Source: Mycobacterium sp. E2733 (lineage in GTDB: Bacteria; Actinomycetota; Actinomycetes; Mycobacteriales; Mycobacteriaceae). From it: DNA of 34,855 nucleotides. Numbering within the stretch: the stretch's first letter is position 1; each line of letters starts with the position of its first letter. The translations under genes were made by a program, and so were the position numbers. The notes under the pieces were generated by a model, which saw only the letters and a list, made by a program, of their open reading frames with translations, was not told the DNA's origin and ran no database searches. Positions 1 to 7,284 of this stretch are shown piece by piece. The stretch spans positions 1-34,855 of the forward strand of contig NZ_LZJZ01000094.1 in NCBI RefSeq assembly GCF_001667585.1, in the 5' to 3' direction.

Positions 1-289
1 TGGCGAACTTTCCCAGGGTATCCGCGCTCTCCGGGGTCGCGCCCTCGACCAGACTCACCTTGTTAATACCGGGTACGTTCGGGTCGACGAGCCGGGTCAA
101 GATGTCGGTAAGGGCTTCAGACGTCGGCAGCGGGGTAGTCGGAGAGATGACGACCGTGCTCGACGTGGCGGGGGCCGCCGCGGGCATGGAGGAGGCGATT
201 CGGGGTTGCTGATGCGACGAACATCCCGAGAGTCCGACCGCCGCCAGGATGGTGGCGGCGCTCAACGTTGCGGACAGGTGTCGGTGCAT
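1..289 (-). CDS. lppK: LppK-like lipoprotein, 5' part only
   Basis: This is the amino-terminal 96 residues of a predicted lipoprotein; the rest lies beyond the left edge of the window. The protein starts MHRHLSATLSAATILAAVG and continues into a lipobox LSGC, with the lipidated cysteine at residue 23. A Ser/Pro/Ala/Thr-rich tether follows, then a segment LTDILTRLVDPNVPGINKV that looks like the start of a folded domain. This indicates export and anchoring to the outer face of the cytoplasmic membrane. The LppK name rests on position: in M. tuberculosis lppK (Rv2116) lies next to mpa, and the gene here is divergent from mpa. Its biochemical function is unknown. The ATG was chosen because it gives a short basic n-region, a hydrophobic core and a correctly placed lipobox. 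Confidence 0.72.
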   Translation of the reverse strand, partial: MHRHLSATLSAATILAAVGLSGCSSHQQPRIASSMPAAAPATSSTVVISPTTPLPTSEALTDILTRLVDPNVPGINKVSLVEGATPESADTLGKFA

Positions 290-491
290 CCAGTCGATCA
301 GGCCGGCTGGGGGGTCGGGGTGCGGCGTGAAGCGGGCGCCCGCCGTGCGGTCGGGCCAACGGGTGCAACTGAACTCACACCCGCGCTCGCTACGCCGGCA
401 TCGGCTGAGCCGACTAGGCCGGTGGCGAGGCTTTTTGCGGTCACGGCGGCCCTTTCGATCAGCGAGATTAGTGGCCGAGATTACCAGCGAG

Positions 492-512
492 ACGAAAATC
501 TTAACTTTTCGT
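492..512. promoter_or_regulatory. Perfect 7-bp inverted repeat, possible operator upstream of mpa
   Basis: ACGAAAA at 492-498 and TTTTCGT at 506-512 form a perfect inverted repeat around a 7-base centre (TCTTAAC). It lies about 90-110 bp before the mpa start, in the A+T-rich part of the divergent promoter region. The dyad suits a dimeric transcription factor, but no regulator can be named. Confidence 0.35.
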
Positions 513-586
513 GGGTATTTGACTCCGCACATCATCGGTCAATCGCCGGTAGCTTTGAAGTATCCACCGCGCCAATTCGGTGTGGG

Positions 587-593
587 AAAGGAG
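587..593 (+). promoter_or_regulatory. Ribosome-binding site of mpa
   Basis: AAAGGAG lies 6 nt before the ATG at 600. It fixes the mpa start, although the frame is open for another 117 codons upstream. Confidence 0.8.
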
Positions 594-599
594 CGCAAC

Positions 600-2426
600 A
601 TGGGTGGCTCAGAGCGTTCTGAATCATTCGGTACCCCCCGCGAGTCAGGCATGTCCCCCGGCGATGCTGCCGAATTGGAAGAATTACGCCGCGAGGCAGC
701 GCTGCTGCGCGAGCAACTCGAGCATGCAGCCGGGGCGCAAGGCGCCCGCGCTGCGCGCGATGTGCACCAACTCGAGGCCCGTATCGACTCGCTGGCGGCC
801 CGCAACTCGAAGTTGATGGAGACGCTCAAAGAGGCGCGCCAGCAACTGCTGGCGTTGCGCGAGGAGGTCGATCGGCTCGGGCAGCCGCCGAGTGGTTACG
901 GCGTGTTGCTGGGAGCGCACGAGGACGACACGGTCGACGTGTTCACCTCGGGTCGCAAGATGCGCCTGACCTGCTCGCCGAACATCGACGTCGCGTCGTT
1001 GCGCAAGGGCCAGACGGTTCGCCTCAACGAGGCGCTCACCGTGGTCGAGGCCGGCACCTACGAATCGGTCGGCGAGATCTCCACGTTGCGTGAGCTGTTG
1101 GCCGACGGGCACCGCGCGTTGGTCGTCGGTCACGCCGACGAGGAGCGCATCGTGTGGCTCGCCGAACCGCTGGTGGCCGAGGACCTGCCGGAGGGCCACC
1201 CCGACGCGCTCAACGACGACACCAGGCCGCGCAAGCTGCGCCCGGGCGACTCGTTGCTGGTCGACACCAAGGCGGGCTACGCGTTCGAGCGCATCCCCAA
1301 GGCCGAGGTCGAAGACCTGGTTCTGGAAGAGGTGCCCGACGTCAGTTACCAGGACATCGGTGGCCTGACCCGCCAGATCGAGCAGATCCGCGACGCCGTG
1401 GAGCTGCCCTTCCTGCACAAGGAGCTGTATCGGGAGTACGCGCTGCGCCCACCCAAGGGTGTGCTGCTGTACGGCCCGCCCGGCTGTGGGAAGACGTTGA
1501 TCGCCAAGGCGGTGGCGAACTCACTCGCCAAGAAGATGGCCGAGGTGCGTGGCGACGACGCGCGCGAGGCGAAGTCCTACTTCCTCAACATCAAGGGCCC
1601 GGAGCTGCTGAACAAGTTCGTCGGCGAGACCGAGCGGCACATCCGGCTGATCTTCCAGCGGGCGCGGGAGAAGGCGTCCGAGGGAACACCGGTGATCGTG
1701 TTCTTCGACGAGATGGACTCGATCTTCCGCACCCGCGGCACCGGGGTCTCCTCCGACGTCGAGACCACAGTGGTCCCGCAGCTGCTGAGTGAGATCGACG
1801 GGGTGGAGGGGCTCGAGAACGTCATCGTGATCGGCGCCTCCAACCGTGAGGACATGATCGACCCCGCGATCCTGCGGCCCGGCCGCCTGGACGTGAAGAT
1901 CAAGATCGAGCGGCCCGACGCCGAAGCGGCACAAGACATCTTCTCGAAGTACCTGGTCGAGACGCTGCCCGTGCATGCCGACGATCTCGCCGAGTTCGGG
2001 GGCGACCGTTCGGCCTGCATCCGGGCGATGATCGAAAAGGTCGTCGAGCGGATGTACGCCGAGATCGACGACAACCGGTTCCTGGAGGTCACCTACGCCA
2101 ACGGTGACAAAGAAGTCATGTACTTCAAGGACTTCAACTCCGGGGCCATGATCCAGAACGTCGTCGACCGGGCGAAGAAGAACGCGATCAAGTCGGTGCT
2201 GGAGACCGGGCAACCGGGTCTGCGCATCCAGCATCTGCTCGACTCGATCGTCGACGAGTTCGCCGAGAACGAAGACTTGCCCAACACGACCAACCCCGAT
2301 GACTGGGCGCGGATCTCGGGCAAGAAGGGCGAGCGGATCGTCTACATTCGCACGCTGGTCACCGGCAAGAGCTCGAGCGCGTCGCGGGCCATCGACACCG
2401 AATCCAACCTGGGCCAATACCTGTAG
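600..2426 (+). CDS. mpa: Mpa, mycobacterial proteasomal ATPase (ARC family)
   Basis: Mpa is the hexameric AAA+ unfoldase that recognises pupylated proteins, unfolds them and feeds them into the 20S proteasome. The 608-residue product is nearly the same length as M. tuberculosis Mpa (609) and matches it through most of its length. Residues about 19-95 form the coiled coil (AELEELRREAALLREQLE and onward) that binds Pup. Two OB folds follow to about residue 245, then the AAA module. The Walker A motif is GPPGCGKT with K298, and Walker B is FFDEMDS with D370 and E371. The protein ends GQYL; the penultimate tyrosine belongs to the C-terminal motif that docks on the proteasome alpha ring. The start is ATG 600 because of the AAAGGAG ribosome-binding site and because it gives the family amino terminus. 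The gene is separated from dop-pup-prcBA by two minus-strand genes. Identification is close to certain. Confidence 0.98.
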   Translation: MGGSERSESFGTPRESGMSPGDAAELEELRREAALLREQLEHAAGAQGARAARDVHQLEARIDSLAARNSKLMETLKEARQQLLALREEVDRLGQPPSGYGVLLGAHEDDTVDVFTSGRKMRLTCSPNIDVASLRKGQTVRLNEALTVVEAGTYESVGEISTLRELLADGHRALVVGHADEERIVWLAEPLVAEDLPEGHPDALNDDTRPRKLRPGDSLLVDTKAGYAFERIPKAEVEDLVLEEVPDVSYQDIGGLTRQIEQIRDAVELPFLHKELYREYALRPPKGVLLYGPPGCGKTLIAKAVANSLAKKMAEVRGDDAREAKSYFLNIKGPELLNKFVGETERHIRLIFQRAREKASEGTPVIVFFDEMDSIFRTRGTGVSSDVETTVVPQLLSEIDGVEGLENVIVIGASNREDMIDPAILRPGRLDVKIKIERPDAEAAQDIFSKYLVETLPVHADDLAEFGGDRSACIRAMIEKVVERMYAEIDDNRFLEVTYANGDKEVMYFKDFNSGAMIQNVVDRAKKNAIKSVLETGQPGLRIQHLLDSIVDEFAENEDLPNTTNPDDWARISGKKGERIVYIRTLVTGKSSSASRAIDTESNLGQYL

Positions 2427-2438
2427 GGCTAAGCCGCG

Positions 2439-2497
2439 CCGACACTTGAACCGCGCACCTGACGCGCCGCATCGCGGCGCCGTGGTTCAGGTGTCGG
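2439..2497. terminator. Bidirectional hairpin terminator between mpa and the Rv2114-like gene
   Basis: An outer arm at 2439-2452 (CCGACACTTGAACC) pairs with 2484-2497 with one mismatch. Inside it, GCGCCGC at 2464-2470 pairs perfectly with GCGGCGC at 2474-2480. The compound stem lies exactly between two convergent stop codons. It lacks a U tract, as is common for mycobacterial hairpin terminators. Confidence 0.6.
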
Positions 2498-2514
2498 CCC
2501 GGTGCCGTTGAAAG

Positions 2515-3156
2515 TCAGTCGGTCACCAGCGAATAGCTGTTGGTTAGATTGTCCTGCAGCACTTGGGCCGCCCGGGTCCTGGTGTCCACGCGCAGTTCGT
2601 CGGCGAGGACACGCGGCTGGTAGGTCCATCCCGCCGGCAAGTCGAGCCGGTCGGCGAGTCGCGGCAGGTCGGCCTGCGACAGGTTGGGGTCGGCGACCTG
2701 GCTCAAGGTCTGCATCACCCAGTGCTGTCCCTGGGGGTCGATGAGTTCGTAGATCTGTTGGCCGGCGTTGAAGACGAAGACCGTGTGGCGATTGACCTTG
2801 TTGGGGATGTAGGGCGCGGGATTCGTCGAGGACAACAGGACGGTGGCCTGCTGGATCATCTCGATTCCACCGAAGGTCTTCGTCACCTGGGGGCCTTGGG
2901 CTTCTTTTTCGATGGCGTTCATCAGCCAGTATCGCGGACCGTTGAGCAGCGCTGCGGCCACGCCGTTTTCGGCGGCGATGGCGTGCGGGTCGAGCGCGGA
3001 CCACAATTCGGCGGGGCAGTCGTTGAGGGGAAAGCTGTTGTAGACCGTTGCCTGCGGGCCGGCCTCGCCGGCGGTTACCAGCAGCACCTCGCCGTAGCGC
3101 TTTCCGACCAGGTTGAGCGCGTGTTTACCGACGTGGTCGGATTCGGGGGCGGACAC
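2515..3156 (-). CDS. Conserved hypothetical protein, Rv2114-like
   Basis: This is a 213-residue soluble protein without a signal peptide or membrane segment. It matches the conserved hypothetical Rv2114 by sequence recall and by position next to mpa. No catalytic motif is recognised. The middle of the protein contains segments such as PYIPNKVNRHTVFVFNAGQQ and LIDPQGQHWVMQTLSQVADP, which suggest a compact alpha/beta domain. The start codon is GTG at 3154-3156. It follows the stop of the upstream membrane-protein gene by 9 nt, so the two are probably one operon (4356 down to 2515). The operon lies between two parts of the proteasome locus, but a proteasome role is only an inference from position. 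Confidence 0.85.
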   Translation of the reverse strand: MSAPESDHVGKHALNLVGKRYGEVLLVTAGEAGPQATVYNSFPLNDCPAELWSALDPHAIAAENGVAAALLNGPRYWLMNAIEKEAQGPQVTKTFGGIEMIQQATVLLSSTNPAPYIPNKVNRHTVFVFNAGQQIYELIDPQGQHWVMQTLSQVADPNLSQADLPRLADRLDLPAGWTYQPRVLADELRVDTRTRAAQVLQDNLTNSYSLVTD

Positions 3157-3165
3157 ACGGTGAAG

Positions 3166-4356
3166 CTAGTCACTGCCGTCGGCGGCGTCAACAGCACGCG
3201 CGGACGGTGCGACGGCGCCGCGGTAGCGCTTGCGCGCGATCAGGGTGGTGTGCAGGTCCTCGATCAGCGGGTCCAGAAACGTGGAGCGGTACTCGGAGTC
3301 CCCGGCCGCTCGGGCGCTGATGTACATGAAGGTCAGCGCGCCGAGGAAGAGGCTCATGTGCACCAACGAATCCGGAACGGGCAGCGTGAATCCCAGGACG
3401 GTCGCGGTGCTCTTGTAGGTGTGGGTCCATTCGTTGAGCAGATCGGGGCTGAGCACGATCAGTCCCAGAATGAGGTAAATCGCGGCGGTCACCACCGCTA
3501 CCACCAGGATTTGCGCCAGTTGGGAGGCGGCCAGAACGAAGACGACGTTGAGGCGTTCCGTCTTCTTCAGGGGTGCGCGGTCACGGGCGTCCGGCATGGC
3601 CGCGAACGGCGTGCCGGCGAGGTTCTCGGTCTCCTCGGGCAGGGCCGCCGTCGACTTCAGCATCGGCCGGACCCGTTCCACGGTGGCGGAGACGACGAAG
3701 GCGGCCGCGATGGAGACCAGGAACGCCATGGCCATCCCCAGCCGGTTTCCGCTGATCGTCGCGGCCATCAGCCAGACATAGGTGTTGAAGAACACCAACG
3801 CCGTCAGCAGCACGACCGGCAACGCGCGAACCGCCAGCGCGCCCACCATGGCGAAATGCGACAGCATCATTCGCACCGCCCAGCCGACCACCGAGCCGAC
3901 GCCGAAGCCCGTGAGGATCAGCACGACGGCGACCACAGCGGCCTGCTGCGGCAGTTGCGCGGCGTCCCCCGTCGTCACTCCGACGCACGCCACGACCAGA
4001 ACCGACGCGGTCGCTATTGCCGCGCGCACCCGCCCGTTCCGTGACCGGGAAACCAGCCAGCCCGCCAGCGCCATCAGCGGAACGCTGAGACCGACGATCG
4101 CCAGCACGGCCCATTCGGAAGTCGTTGGGGTTCCGGTGATTTCGACGTCGTGGCCGTCGGTGATCAGATACACCGGCAGGATGCTGCCCTGCAGGGTCGC
4201 GTACGCCGCCAGTATCGGCGCCGAGCGCGGCCAGAGCCGCCGCCACCGGGCGCGCCTCGTCAGCACTGACGGCAAACCCCGCTCCAGGAACCAGTTTTCG
4301 GCCGCGCCGCTCGCAGGGCCTCGGCGACTCGGCGTGTGGCGCAGAGTTACGTCCAT
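3166..4356 (-). CDS. Integral membrane protein, Rv2113-like
   Basis: This 396-residue protein has about eight hydrophobic helices and matches Rv2113 in length and position. The amino terminus (about residues 1-45) is basic and probably cytoplasmic. Hydrophobic segments then lie at roughly 47-64, 82-102, 111-128, 138-160, 170-201, 206-226, 272-305 and 335-353. A hydrophilic loop at about 228-270 (residues ERVRPMLKSTAALPEETENL and onward) separates the last helices. No transporter or enzyme signature is recognised, so the function is unknown. The ATG at 4354-4356 is preceded on its own strand by TAGGGT 8 nt upstream, so the mRNA may be leaderless. The gene leads a two-gene operon with the Rv2114-like gene. 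Confidence 0.87.
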   Translation of the reverse strand: MDVTLRHTPSRRGPASGAAENWFLERGLPSVLTRRARWRRLWPRSAPILAAYATLQGSILPVYLITDGHDVEITGTPTTSEWAVLAIVGLSVPLMALAGWLVSRSRNGRVRAAIATASVLVVACVGVTTGDAAQLPQQAAVVAVVLILTGFGVGSVVGWAVRMMLSHFAMVGALAVRALPVVLLTALVFFNTYVWLMAATISGNRLGMAMAFLVSIAAAFVVSATVERVRPMLKSTAALPEETENLAGTPFAAMPDARDRAPLKKTERLNVVFVLAASQLAQILVVAVVTAAIYLILGLIVLSPDLLNEWTHTYKSTATVLGFTLPVPDSLVHMSLFLGALTFMYISARAAGDSEYRSTFLDPLIEDLHTTLIARKRYRGAVAPSARAVDAADGSD

Positions 4357-4364
4357 GCCGGGTC

Positions 4365-4370
4365 ACCCTA
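4365..4370 (-). promoter_or_regulatory. -10 hexamer of the Rv2113-like gene
   Basis: TAGGGT on the minus strand fits the mycobacterial TANNNT -10 consensus. It stands 8 nt before the ATG, so transcription would begin at or next to the start codon. No Shine-Dalgarno sequence is present. Confidence 0.45.
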
Positions 4371-4426
4371 CGGCGGGCAAGTCGCCCGCGCTGGTCGTTG
4401 AGCGACTGTGGGCATCCGCCTGTTGC

Positions 4427-4576
4427 ACGCCCCGCCGCGCGGGGGGCATCGTCGCCGGGCTGGACCCGATCGCCCGGCTCCTCAACGCCCCGCCGCGCGG
4501 GGCGCATCGTCGCCGGGCTGGACCCGATCGCCCGGCTCCTCAACGCCCCGCCGCGCGGGGCGCATCGTCGCCGGGC
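4427..4576. repeat. 58-bp direct tandem repeat, about 2.6 copies, in front of dop
   Basis: Copies begin at 4427, 4485 and 4543, a period of exactly 58 bp, and the third copy stops after about 34 bp. Copies two and three are identical over their shared length. Copy one differs by a base near its start (GGGGGG in place of GGGGCG). Each unit opens with CGCCCCGC-CGC-GCGGGGCG, a perfect 8-bp stem with a 3-base loop, so the array encodes three potential hairpins in a row. The last unit ends one base before the dop -10 hexamer. The structure resembles mycobacterial VNTR loci. Confidence 0.92.
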
Positions 4577-4577
4577 C

Positions 4578-4583
4578 TACGCT
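4578..4583 (+). promoter_or_regulatory. -10 hexamer of dop (leaderless mRNA)
   Basis: TACGCT fits TANNNT and ends 6 nt before the ATG at 4590. That spacing puts the transcription start on the start codon itself. It lies directly at the 3' edge of the tandem repeat array. Confidence 0.55.
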
Positions 4584-4589
4584 TAGGCC

Positions 4590-6098
4590 ATGCAACGGAT
4601 TATCGGGACGGAGGTCGAGTACGGCATTTCATCACCGTCGGACCCGACGGCCAACCCGATCCTCACCTCGACCCAGGCGGTCCTGGCCTATGCCGCCGCC
4701 GCCGGCATTCAGCGCGCGAAACGCACCCGCTGGGACTACGAGGTGGAATCACCGCTGCGCGACGCCCGCGGTTTCGACCTGAGCCGTTCGGCCGGGCCGC
4801 CGCCGGTGGTCGACGCCGACGAGGTCGGCGCCGCCAACATGATTCTGACCAACGGGGCGCGGCTCTACGTCGACCACGCCCACCCCGAATACTCGGCGCC
4901 CGAGTGCACCGACCCGCTCGACGCGGTGATCTGGGACAAGGCCGGCGAGCGGGTCATGGAGGCCGCCGCCCGGCACGTCGCCAGCGTGCCCGGGGCCGCC
5001 AAGCTGCAGCTCTACAAGAACAACGTCGACGGCAAAGGCGCCTCCTACGGCGCGCACGAGAACTACCTGATGTCGCGGCAGACGCCGTTTTCGTCGATCA
5101 TCGCCGGACTGACCCCTTTTCTGGTGTCCCGCCAGGTGGTGACCGGCTCCGGCCGCGTCGGCATCGGGCCCTCCGGGGATGAACCCGGCTTCCAGCTGTC
5201 CCAGCGCTCCGATTACATCGAGGTCGAGGTCGGCCTCGAAACCACGCTCAAGCGGGGCATCATCAACACCCGCGACGAACCGCACGCCGACGCCGACCGC
5301 TACCGCCGGCTGCATGTCATCATCGGCGACGCCAACCTCGCCGAGACCTCGACCTATCTGAAGCTGGGCACCACGGCGCTGGTGCTGGACTTGATCGAAG
5401 TCGGCCCGGAGCACGGGATCGACCTCAGCGATTTGGTGCTGGCCCGGCCGGTACATGCGGTCCATGCGATCAGCCGCGACCCGTCCCTGCGGGCCGCCGT
5501 GGCGCTGGCCGACGGTCGCGAATTGACCGCCCTTGCGTTGCAACGGATTTACCTGGACCGCGTGGCGAAGCTGGTCGACTGCCGCGATCCCGACCCCCGC
5601 GCGGCCGACATCGTGGAGACCTGGGCGAACGTGCTCGACCAACTCGAACGCGACCCGATGGAATGCGCCGAGGTGCTCGACTGGCCGGCCAAGCTGCGCC
5701 TGCTGGAGGGCTTCCGGCAGCGGGAGAACCTGAGCTGGTCGGCGCCGCGGCTGCACCTGGTCGATCTGCAGTACTCCGATGTCCGGCTGGACAAGGGCCT
5801 GTACAACCGGCTCGTCGCGCGTGGCTCGATGAAGCGTCTGGTCACCGAACACCAGGTGCTGGACGCCGTGGACAACCCGCCGACCGACACGCGCGCCTAC
5901 TTCCGCGGTGAATGCCTGCGCAGGTTCGGAGCCGACATCGCCGCGGCCAGTTGGGACTCGGTGATCTTCGACCTGGGTGGCGATTCGCTGGTGCGGATCC
6001 CGACACTAGAGCCGCTGCGCGGCAGCAAGGCGCACGTCGGAGCACTGCTGGACTCGGTCGACAGCGCCGCCGAACTGGTGGAACAACTCACCAGCTAA
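4590..6098 (+). CDS. dop: Dop, deamidase/depupylase of Pup
   Basis: Dop converts the C-terminal glutamine of Pup to glutamate, which readies Pup for ligation, and also cleaves Pup from tagged proteins. The 502-residue protein is full length for the family and belongs to the carboxylate-amine/ammonia ligase (glutamine synthetase-like) fold. It opens with the nucleotide-site motif IGTEVEYGI. Residues about 40-85 form the Dop-specific loop. The catalytic aspartate is D95 in the segment ARLYVDHAHPEYSAPEC. Other family segments are LYKNNVDGKGASYGAHENY and NTRDEPHADADRYRRLHVI. Its paralogue PafA lies further down the same strand. There is no Shine-Dalgarno sequence, and the -10 hexamer 6 nt upstream implies leaderless translation. 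The upstream 58-bp repeat array could affect expression. Confidence 0.97.
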   Translation: MQRIIGTEVEYGISSPSDPTANPILTSTQAVLAYAAAAGIQRAKRTRWDYEVESPLRDARGFDLSRSAGPPPVVDADEVGAANMILTNGARLYVDHAHPEYSAPECTDPLDAVIWDKAGERVMEAAARHVASVPGAAKLQLYKNNVDGKGASYGAHENYLMSRQTPFSSIIAGLTPFLVSRQVVTGSGRVGIGPSGDEPGFQLSQRSDYIEVEVGLETTLKRGIINTRDEPHADADRYRRLHVIIGDANLAETSTYLKLGTTALVLDLIEVGPEHGIDLSDLVLARPVHAVHAISRDPSLRAAVALADGRELTALALQRIYLDRVAKLVDCRDPDPRAADIVETWANVLDQLERDPMECAEVLDWPAKLRLLEGFRQRENLSWSAPRLHLVDLQYSDVRLDKGLYNRLVARGSMKRLVTEHQVLDAVDNPPTDTRAYFRGECLRRFGADIAAASWDSVIFDLGGDSLVRIPTLEPLRGSKAHVGALLDSVDSAAELVEQLTS

Positions 6099-6099
6099 G

Positions 6100-6112
6100 C
6101 CGGTTAAACCGG
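6100..6112. promoter_or_regulatory. 13-bp palindrome between dop and pup
   Basis: CCGGTTAAACCGG is a perfect 6-bp dyad around a single base, directly after the dop stop codon and about 105 bp before pup. Followed by a TTGACC hexamer at 6125-6130, it could be an operator for the pup-prcBA transcript or a weak dop terminator stem. A one-base centre favours a protein-binding site over an RNA hairpin. Confidence 0.3.
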
Positions 6113-6205
6113 GGAACGTCGGGGTTGACCGGTAGGGTAGAGAAATATCAGCGGGGCAGTGTGGCTCAGGAACCAGGCAAGCCGCTGAACAAGTTCAGAT
6201 GAAGC

Positions 6206-6211
6206 AGGAGG
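6206..6211 (+). promoter_or_regulatory. Ribosome-binding site of pup
   Basis: AGGAGG, a perfect Shine-Dalgarno core, stands 6 nt before the pup ATG. This contrasts with the leaderless starts of dop and pafA and fits the need for large amounts of Pup. Confidence 0.8.
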
Positions 6212-6217
6212 CCGGCG

Positions 6218-6412
6218 ATGGCTCAGGAGCAGACCAAGCGTGGCGGTGGTGGCGGCGACGACGACGACTTCGCCGACAGCACGGCCGCGGGCCAGGAGCG
6301 CCGCGAGAAGCTAGCCGAGGACACCGACGATCTGCTCGACGAGATCGATGACGTCCTCGAGGAGAACGCTGAAGACTTCGTCCGGGCATACGTCCAAAAG
6401 GGCGGACAGTGA
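6218..6412 (+). CDS. pup: Pup, prokaryotic ubiquitin-like protein
   Basis: Pup is the 64-residue protein tag that marks substrates for the mycobacterial proteasome. The sequence starts MAQEQTKRGGGGGDDDDF, an acidic, glycine-rich disordered segment that enters the Mpa pore. Residues about 21-51 form the helix that pairs with the Mpa coiled coils. The protein ends VQKGGQ; Dop must deamidate the terminal glutamine to glutamate before PafA can join it to substrate lysines. The gene heads the pup-prcB-prcA operon. Its stop codon TGA lies within the GTGA that starts prcB, so translation of the two is probably coupled. Confidence 0.98.
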   Translation: MAQEQTKRGGGGGDDDDFADSTAAGQERREKLAEDTDDLLDEIDDVLEENAEDFVRAYVQKGGQ

Positions 6413-7284
6413 CCTGGCCGTTCTCTGATCGCCTGTCCACTAACTCCGCACTCCCGGCAAATCCAGCCGTAGACCTGTCCTCGTTTGCTGACTTCCTGCG
6501 CCGCCAAGCGCCGGAACTACTTCCGGCGAGCCTCGGCGGGGCGCCAACCGGCGGGGCCGGCTCGCAGCTGCCGCACGGCACCACCATCGTCGCCCTGAAA
6601 TATCCCGGCGGCGTCGTCATCGCCGGGGACCGTCGCTCCACCCAGGGCAACATGATCGCCGGCCGCGACGTGAAGAAGGTGTACGTCACCGACGACTACA
6701 CCGCCACGGGTATCGCGGGCACCGCGGCCATCGCCGTCGAGTTCGCCCGCCTCTACGCGGTGGAACTCGAGCACTACGAGAAGCTCGAAGGCGTGCCGCT
6801 CACATTCGCCGGGAAGGTGAACCGGCTCGCGATCATGGTGCGCGGGAACCTGGCCGCCGCGATGCAGGGACTGGTGGCCCTGCCGCTGCTGGCGGGGTAC
6901 GACATCGACGCGCCCGACCCCGAGGGCGCCGGCCGGATCGTCTCGTTCGACGCCGCCGGCGGCTGGAACGTGGAGGAAGAGGGCTATCAGTCGGTGGGTT
7001 CGGGGTCGATCTTCGCCAAGTCGTCGATCAAGAAGTTGTACTCGCGGGTGGTCGATGCCGATTCCGCGGTGCGGGTGGCCGTCGAGGCGCTGTACGACGC
7101 CGCCGATGACGATTCAGCGACCGGCGGACCCGACTTGGTTCGCGGCATCTACCCGACGGCGGTCACCATCGGTGCCGAAGGGGCGGCCGAGGTGCCCGAG
7201 CAGCGGATCGCCGAGCTGGCCCGCGAGGTCATCGAAAGCCGCTCGCGCGCAGACACTTTCGGCCCCGATGGCGGTGAGAAGTGA
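6409..7284 (+). CDS. prcB: 20S proteasome beta subunit
   Basis: PrcB is the catalytic subunit of the barrel-shaped 20S proteasome. The 291-residue precursor carries a 57-residue propeptide. Self-cleavage in the segment LPHG-TTIVALKYPGGV exposes threonine 58 as the N-terminal nucleophile. Downstream are the family segment GDRRSTQGNMIAGRDVKKVY and SVGSGSIFAKSSIKKLYSRV. The GTG start at 6409 overlaps the pup stop by four bases and reproduces the propeptide length known from M. tuberculosis. The gene likewise overlaps prcA by four bases at its end, so the two ring subunits are made in a coupled way. Confidence 0.98.
   Translation: MTWPFSDRLSTNSALPANPAVDLSSFADFLRRQAPELLPASLGGAPTGGAGSQLPHGTTIVALKYPGGVVIAGDRRSTQGNMIAGRDVKKVYVTDDYTATGIAGTAAIAVEFARLYAVELEHYEKLEGVPLTFAGKVNRLAIMVRGNLAAAMQGLVALPLLAGYDIDAPDPEGAGRIVSFDAAGGWNVEEEGYQSVGSGSIFAKSSIKKLYSRVVDADSAVRVAVEALYDAADDDSATGGPDLVRGIYPTAVTIGAEGAAEVPEQRIAELAREVIESRSRADTFGPDGGEK

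Larger units (their letters stand above)
290..599. other. Divergent intergenic region between lppK-like gene and mpa
   Basis: This 310-base gap holds the promoters of two divergent genes. No convincing small gene is seen. It contains the 7-bp inverted repeat described separately at 492-512 and a TTGACT hexamer at 519-524. A TANNNT hexamer (TAGCTT) at 550-555 is a possible -10 element for mpa, which would give a leader of roughly 40 nt. The TTGACT to TAGCTT spacing of 25 nt is too long for a classical pair. The stretch around 480-560 is visibly richer in A+T than the neighbouring genes, as expected for a promoter region. Confidence 0.5.

Noticed and set aside
117..368. 83-residue minus-strand frame at the left edge
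   Set aside because: It is a shadow of the LppK-like gene, whose true frame has a signal peptide and lipobox.
249..599. 117-codon N-terminal extension of mpa
   Set aside because: The frame is open but crosses the divergent promoter region. The AAAGGAG site and the family N-terminus both fix the start at 600.
4427..4576. Possible CRISPR array
   Set aside because: The repeats are directly adjacent, with no variable spacers between them, and there are no cas genes in the window.
4398..4782. Open frames across the 58-bp repeats that encode repeated Pro/Arg/Gly-rich peptides
   Set aside because: They are reading-through of the G+C-rich repeat in several frames, run into dop out of frame, and have no start signals or family resemblance.
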